Below, piece after piece: positions 32,817 through 36,252 of a stretch of 36,252 nt of DNA (positions are counted from its first letter, which is position 1; each line of letters begins with the position of its first letter). The position numbers were made by a program, and so were the translations under genes. Where the stretch lies: positions 1 through 36,252 of the forward strand of contig JAFQBF010000023.1 in assembly GCA_017416735.1 (NCBI GenBank), in the 5' to 3' direction. The notes under the pieces are model-generated. The model worked only from the letters and a program-made list of their open reading frames with translations. It had not been told where the DNA came from and did not search any database. Source of the stretch: Bacteroidaceae bacterium. Lineage in GTDB: Bacteria; Bacteroidota; Bacteroidia; Bacteroidales; Bacteroidaceae.

Positions 32817-32906
32817 TCAAGTATGCATACATAATGCCATCAGCAGAGTGACAATCAGGACAATAGTCACCCATTCCCATTTCACTTTCCATTCATATCT
32901 GTTCAT
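32817..32906 (-). CDS. Possible 29-aa single-helix membrane peptide
   Basis: A 30-codon open frame in the 218-bp gap between the response regulator and the acyltransferase. It begins MNRYEWKVKWEW, a basic/aromatic start, then a hydrophobic stretch VTIVLIVTLLMALCM, ending HT. This is the design of bacterial small membrane proteins. No clear TAnnTTTG box or ribosome site precedes it, and it is short enough to arise by chance. It ends 17 bp before the CTGAA repeats. Function unknown. Confidence 0.35.
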   Translation of the reverse strand: MNRYEWKVKWEWVTIVLIVTLLMALCMHT

Positions 32907-32963
32907 AACTTGGCTTTATTTGTCAAGATATGAACAACGGCACGCAAGCATTTGTTCAATCGC

Positions 32964-34106
32964 TTATGCCACCAATCGGCGGGTAAGCTTCGTCATGGAA
33001 AGCAGACGCACCAAAGCATAGCAAACCACAAACACGCTCACGGCGTTCAACGGGATACGCACCAACGTAGGCACGGCATCAGGTAAAATCCGGAGATAAA
33101 GGTCATATCCCATCTGCACGAACACAAAGTGGCAGAGGTAAATGCCAAAAGTCATCGAAGCCACCTTCGAAAGCCAAGGACTGGACTTCACCGGTGCTTT
33201 CTGAATGGCCACAAAGATGGGGAAGGTCATCATGAACACATTGATGCCACTGAAGAGCCAAAGGATTTCCAGATAAGCATAATTGCCCGGGAACTGCTCG
33301 TTCATCAGCACATATCCTCCGTAAGTGATGGCATAGCCTACGAGCCACATCGGGATGCCGATGATAGCCAACTTCTTCCAACTCCAATCCAACGGATACT
33401 TTACCAAATAATGCGCCAAGACCAAATAGCCGATGAAACCCGACACATAATAGAAGGAGCCATACGCATTCCAATCGCACTCGCCGAAAAGTCCCATGTG
33501 ACCATAGTTACCCAAATAACCCAAAGCCGGAGCCGCCATCTTTATATAAGGTAAGAAAAGGGTGATTCCCCACACCTTCAGGAAAAGCTTAAGGTCTTTC
33601 CGAGAAGCCTGTTGCATCCAGGCGCTGAAGATAGGGATGATGAAATACAAGCCCACCAACATATACAGATACCAAAGCGGAGTAGTATCGTAATTGAAAT
33701 TGAAAATGAAAGTGTACATCTTCTGCAGAGTCATCTCACCCGTGAAGGTAGTCATATCGACACTGGGGCTGGATGAAGGACCCGCTAATTGAAAATAGGC
33801 ATAATACATCACCGGCAAAGCCAACGACCAGAATACCAGCGGAATAAGCAAACGTCCGAGGCGCTTTCCGTAGAACTGTCCCAACGTACCCTTGACGGGA
33901 AAAAGCAGCACACCCGTCATCATGGCAAACAAAGGAACGCAACAACGCACCGCACTCCCCATGCCACATCCTTGAAGGAATTTGGGATAATCGGCATTGA
34001 AGTGTGCAACAAACGGGTCGCAACAATGCGACAACACCACCAAAAAACAAGCTATAATGCGCAGAAGATCCACCCACGCAATGTTTTCTCTTACATCCGG
34101 ATTCAT
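32964..34106 (-). CDS. Acyltransferase-3 family membrane protein
   Basis: A 380-aa integral membrane protein with about 10 hydrophobic segments. N-terminal ENIAWVDLLRIIACFLVVLSH, with the conserved His, and FAMMTGVLLFPVKG followed by RLGRLLIPLVFWS are typical of acyltransferase family 3 (OafA/WecH-like), which O- or N-acylates surface sugars and glycans. The acceptor is unknown and no polysaccharide genes are adjacent. A promoter at 34135-34142 gives a monocistronic message. Confidence 0.9.
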   Translation of the reverse strand: MNPDVRENIAWVDLLRIIACFLVVLSHCCDPFVAHFNADYPKFLQGCGMGSAVRCCVPLFAMMTGVLLFPVKGTLGQFYGKRLGRLLIPLVFWSLALPVMYYAYFQLAGPSSSPSVDMTTFTGEMTLQKMYTFIFNFNYDTTPLWYLYMLVGLYFIIPIFSAWMQQASRKDLKLFLKVWGITLFLPYIKMAAPALGYLGNYGHMGLFGECDWNAYGSFYYVSGFIGYLVLAHYLVKYPLDWSWKKLAIIGIPMWLVGYAITYGGYVLMNEQFPGNYAYLEILWLFSGINVFMMTFPIFVAIQKAPVKSSPWLSKVASMTFGIYLCHFVFVQMGYDLYLRILPDAVPTLVRIPLNAVSVFVVCYALVRLLSMTKLTRRLVA

Positions 34107-34134
34107 AATATTCGATTTCGTTTTAAAAGTCGGA

Positions 34135-34142
34135 CAAAGATA
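34135..34142 (-). promoter_or_regulatory. -7 box of the acyltransferase gene
   Basis: TATCTTTG on the minus strand, 28 bp before the ATG at 34106. Confidence 0.6.
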
Positions 34143-34183
34143 ATCGTTTTCGGGGAAATTAAAAAACGTGAAGGCGAAATAAA

Positions 34184-34223
34184 AAAACGCGCTGACGTTT
34201 CAATCAAGACATCAGCGCGTTTT
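34184..34223. terminator. GC-rich hairpin upstream of the acyltransferase
   Basis: AAAACGCGCTGA (34184-34195) pairs perfectly with TCAGCGCGTTTT (34212-34223) over 12 bp, loop of 16 nt. On the minus strand the second arm is followed by a T-run, so it can stop transcription arriving from the tRNA side before the acyltransferase promoter. Confidence 0.75.
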
Positions 34224-34278
34224 CTTTGCGTAGAGAAGGATTGACAAGCCCATCCCCTCGCTGCCGCAAGCCTCCTTA

Positions 34279-34332
34279 CAAAAAAGAAGCAGATGAAACC
34301 CTTCAAATAAACTTGAGTATTTCATCTGCCTC
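34279..34332 (-). terminator. Terminator of the tRNA-Ser transcript
   Basis: On the minus strand GAGGCAGATGAAA (34320-34332) pairs with TTTCATCTGCTTC (34286-34298), one G-T pair, followed by a run of T (34279-34285). Confidence 0.85.
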
Positions 34333-34339
34333 TTTCTTG

Positions 34340-34424
34340 CGGAGAGAGAGGGATTCGAACCCCCGGTACCTCTCAGTACAACGGTTTTCAAGACCGCCGC
34401 GATCGACCACTCTGCCATCTCTCC
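34340..34424 (-). tRNA. tRNA-Ser (anticodon UGA)
   Basis: An 85-nt class II tRNA on the minus strand. The acceptor stem pairs GGAGAGA (34418-34424) with TCTCTCC (34341-34347), discriminator G at 34340. The anticodon stem-loop GCGGT-CTTGAAA-ACCGT has anticodon TGA at 34388-34390. A long variable arm lies before the T-arm motif GGTTCGAATCC. CCA is not encoded. The open frames read across this gene are not proteins. Confidence 0.96.
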
Positions 34425-34463
34425 AAAACTTCCGTCGGGAAGTGCTCTTTTTCAAAAGCGATG

Positions 34464-34494
34464 CAAAGGTACGGTTTTTTTTTGATTCCACAAG
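34464..34494 (-). promoter_or_regulatory. Promoter of tRNA-Ser
   Basis: TACCTTTG (34464-34471, minus) is a perfect -7 box about 40 bp before the tRNA 5' end. A weak -33 element CTTG (34491-34494) lies 19 bp upstream. Confidence 0.6.
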
Positions 34495-34577
34495 CCTTTT
34501 GGCGTTTTTTTTGAACTTTTTTTGTTCTTCTCTGAAAAAGAGTGACAGAAAATGGAGGATAATCTGAAGAATATCCC

Positions 34578-34585
34578 TACCTTTG
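34578..34585 (+). promoter_or_regulatory. -7 box of the DsbD-like gene
   Basis: TACCTTTG, perfect -7 consensus, 41 bp before the ATG at 34627. The 34495-34577 stretch is AT-rich and shows no gene. Confidence 0.6.
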
Positions 34586-34626
34586 CACCTAATTAATAAT
34601 AACATAAAGAAAATAATCCTAACTGT

Positions 34627-36252
34627 ATGAAAAAGACATTCCTCTTAAGTTGCCTTTTGATGGTATTGGGCTTGACTACAGCGTTTGCGCAGATTCAAGA
34701 CCCTGTTCAGTTCAAGTATGAATGGAAGAAGATTTCCGACACAGAGGCTCAGATTGTGTTCACCGGTACCATCGATGCCGGATGGCATGTGTATTCTACC
34801 GACCTGCCGGAAGGAGGTCCTATCTCCGCCACCTTCAATGTCGATCAGATAGAAGGTCTCGAACTGGATGGCAAGTTGATGCCGGAAGGTAAGGAAATCG
34901 AATCGTTCGACAAAGTGTTCGACATGAAACTCCGTTATTTTGAAGAAAAGGCCGTTTTCGTACAGAAACTGAAGATTACAGGCGCCAACTACTTCATCGA
35001 AGGCTATCTGCAATATGGTTCTTGCAACGATGAAAACTGCCTCCCTCCTACCAACTATGAATTTTCCGTTTCGGGTAAGGGTGTAACCAGTGCTTCGGCA
35101 TCAGAAGGCGATGTAATCCCAGCCATGAAGCTCACTCCGGCTACACAAGCCGTTTCATCCAACGTATCTACCGCTGACTACTGGGCACCGGTTATCGACA
35201 AGCTGAACGCTTTCGGTGAAGAAACCGCCAATGCAGCCAACCAATCTTGGTTCATCATCTTCATTACCGGCTTCATCGGTGGTTTGCTTGCCTTGTTCAC
35301 TCCGTGTGTATGGCCGATTATCCCGATGACCGTGAGCTTCTTCCTGAAGCGTAGCAAGGACAAGAAGAAAGGTATCCGCGATGCTTGGACATACGGTGCT
35401 TCCATCGTGGTTATCTATGTGACTTTGGGCTTGGCTATCACCTTGATTTTCGGTGCCAGCGCCTTGAATGCCCTTTCTACCAATGCAGTATTCAACATCC
35501 TGTTCTTCTTGATGTTGGTGGTATTTGCTGCTTCGTTCTTCGGTGCGTTCGAAATCACTCTCCCATCGAAGTGGAGCAACGCCGTAGATAGCAAGGCCGA
35601 ACAGACAAGTGGTCTTTTGAGTATCTTCTTGATGGCATTTACCCTCTCGTTGGTATCGTTCTCTTGTACCGGTCCTATCATCGGTTTCTTGTTGGTAGAA
35701 GTATCCACAACCGGTAGTGTGGTGGCTCCTGCCATCGGTATGTTGGGCTTTGCCTTGGCTTTGGCTTTGCCGTTTACCCTCTTCGCCATGTTCCCGTCTT
35801 GGTTGAAGCAAATGCCGAAATCGGGTGGCTGGATGAACGTAATTAAGGTGACTCTCGGTTTCTTGGAATTGGCATTTGCCTTGAAGTTCTTGTCGGTTGC
35901 CGACTTGGCTTACGGATGGCGCATCCTCGACCGCGAAACCTTCCTCGCTTTGTGGATTGTGATTTTCGGTCTCATGGGCTTCTACCTCTTGGGCAAGATC
36001 AAGTTCCCGCACGATGACGACGATACTACCGTCAGCGTACCTCGCTTCTTCATGGCTCTCTGCTCGTTGGCCTTCGCCGTATATATGATACCGGGCTTGT
36101 GGGGTGCTCCTTTGAAGGCAGTCAGCGCATTCGCTCCTCCTATGAATACTCAGGACTTCAACCTCTATAAGAACGAAGTACACGCTCAGTTCGACGATTT
36201 CGATGCCGGTATGGAATATGCCCGTCGCAATGGCAAGCCGGTGATGCTCGAC
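34627..36252 (+). CDS. DsbD-like thiol:disulfide interchange protein, C terminus cut off
   Basis: The first 542 codons; the gene runs off the window with no stop. A signal peptide (FLLSCLLMVLGLTTAFAQ) is followed by a periplasmic DsbD N-terminal domain of about 150 residues with the cysteine pair C133 and C138 (CNDENC), then about eight membrane segments. The membrane electron-transfer cysteines are visible as C227 (LFTPCVWPIIP) and C347 (SFSCTGPIIG). After the last helix the frame enters the start of a thioredoxin-like domain (ARRNGKPVMLD), whose CxxC lies beyond the window. It moves electrons from cytoplasmic thioredoxin to the periplasm. Confidence 0.93.
   Translation, partial: MKKTFLLSCLLMVLGLTTAFAQIQDPVQFKYEWKKISDTEAQIVFTGTIDAGWHVYSTDLPEGGPISATFNVDQIEGLELDGKLMPEGKEIESFDKVFDMKLRYFEEKAVFVQKLKITGANYFIEGYLQYGSCNDENCLPPTNYEFSVSGKGVTSASASEGDVIPAMKLTPATQAVSSNVSTADYWAPVIDKLNAFGEETANAANQSWFIIFITGFIGGLLALFTPCVWPIIPMTVSFFLKRSKDKKKGIRDAWTYGASIVVIYVTLGLAITLIFGASALNALSTNAVFNILFFLMLVVFAASFFGAFEITLPSKWSNAVDSKAEQTSGLLSIFLMAFTLSLVSFSCTGPIIGFLLVEVSTTGSVVAPAIGMLGFALALALPFTLFAMFPSWLKQMPKSGGWMNVIKVTLGFLELAFALKFLSVADLAYGWRILDRETFLALWIVIFGLMGFYLLGKIKFPHDDDDTTVSVPRFFMALCSLAFAVYMIPGLWGAPLKAVSAFAPPMNTQDFNLYKNEVHAQFDDFDAGMEYARRNGKPVMLD

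Noticed and set aside
34212..34418. 68-aa open frame (and overlapping frames up to 34605) around the tRNA
   Set aside because: The protein is a translation of tRNA-Ser and its terminator; it has no independent start signals.
35155..36183. 342-aa minus-strand frame opposite the DsbD-like gene
   Set aside because: His/Gln/Glu-rich shadow with no motif; the plus strand encodes a convincing DsbD-like protein.

Overview
The window is ordinary chromosomal DNA of a Bacteroidales bacterium, most likely Bacteroidaceae (Bacteroides/Phocaeicola or a close relative). Evidence: many genes are preceded by the Bacteroidetes -7 box TAnnTTTG instead of an E. coli-type -10; protein families typical of the group are present (DUF4468, Porin_10-like, DUF4421, S46 dipeptidyl peptidase, PepSY-like proteins, DUF4369/TlpA-like lipoprotein, VirE/DUF3874-type ATPase); and a galM - sugar MFS - galK cluster is present. 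All assignments come from reading the sequence; no database search was possible.

Layout. 1-2386: start of an ABC-F ATPase gene (minus, cut by the window edge), then a 1.9-kb unit at 241-2154 bounded by 90-bp imperfect inverted repeats (69 of 90 ungapped positions identical). It holds one VirE-like ATPase gene, a Bacteroides-type promoter and four exact-period 22-bp repeats that look like iterons. This is the strongest candidate here for an undescribed mobile or replicative element. 2387-5569: grpE-dnaJ, a long palindrome, and folC. 5588-9313: galactose cluster galM-MFS-galK, with a promoter, an operator-like palindrome and a terminator. 9334-11871: transketolase and ribose-5-phosphate isomerase B, with overlapping stop and start. 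11880-16180: a DUF4468 protein, then a 2-oxoacid:ferredoxin oxidoreductase operon (TPR protein, ferredoxin subunit, alpha, an unlisted 55-aa membrane protein, beta, gamma). 16192-21303: envelope operon (Porin_10-like beta-barrel, periplasmic solute-binding protein, Gfo/Idh/MocA oxidoreductase, DUF4421 protein).

21338-24050 (minus): FtsB/DivIC-like protein, a small membrane protein and a DPP11-type S46 peptidase. 24094-25919: dnaX. 25939-26028: a 90-bp palindrome. 26034-28410 (minus): a porin and a thioredoxin-like lipoprotein. 28416-29634: a dicarboxylate/amino-acid symporter ending in a perfect 20-bp bidirectional terminator. 29635-32800 (minus): two PepSY-like envelope proteins and an OmpR-type two-component system. 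The promoters of the PepSY pair and of the response regulator both carry CTGAA-N6-CTGAA exactly 10 bp upstream of the -7 box, so I infer one regulon. 32817-34223: a possible 29-aa membrane peptide and an acyltransferase-3 membrane protein. 34279-34494: tRNA-Ser(UGA) with promoter and terminator. 34578-36252: a DsbD-like thiol:disulfide interchange protein running off the window.

Functionally most of the window is housekeeping: protein folding, folate, sugar and pentose phosphate metabolism, anaerobic 2-oxoacid oxidation, DNA polymerase III clamp loading and envelope biogenesis. The accessory part is the inverted-repeat unit between the ABC-F gene and grpE.
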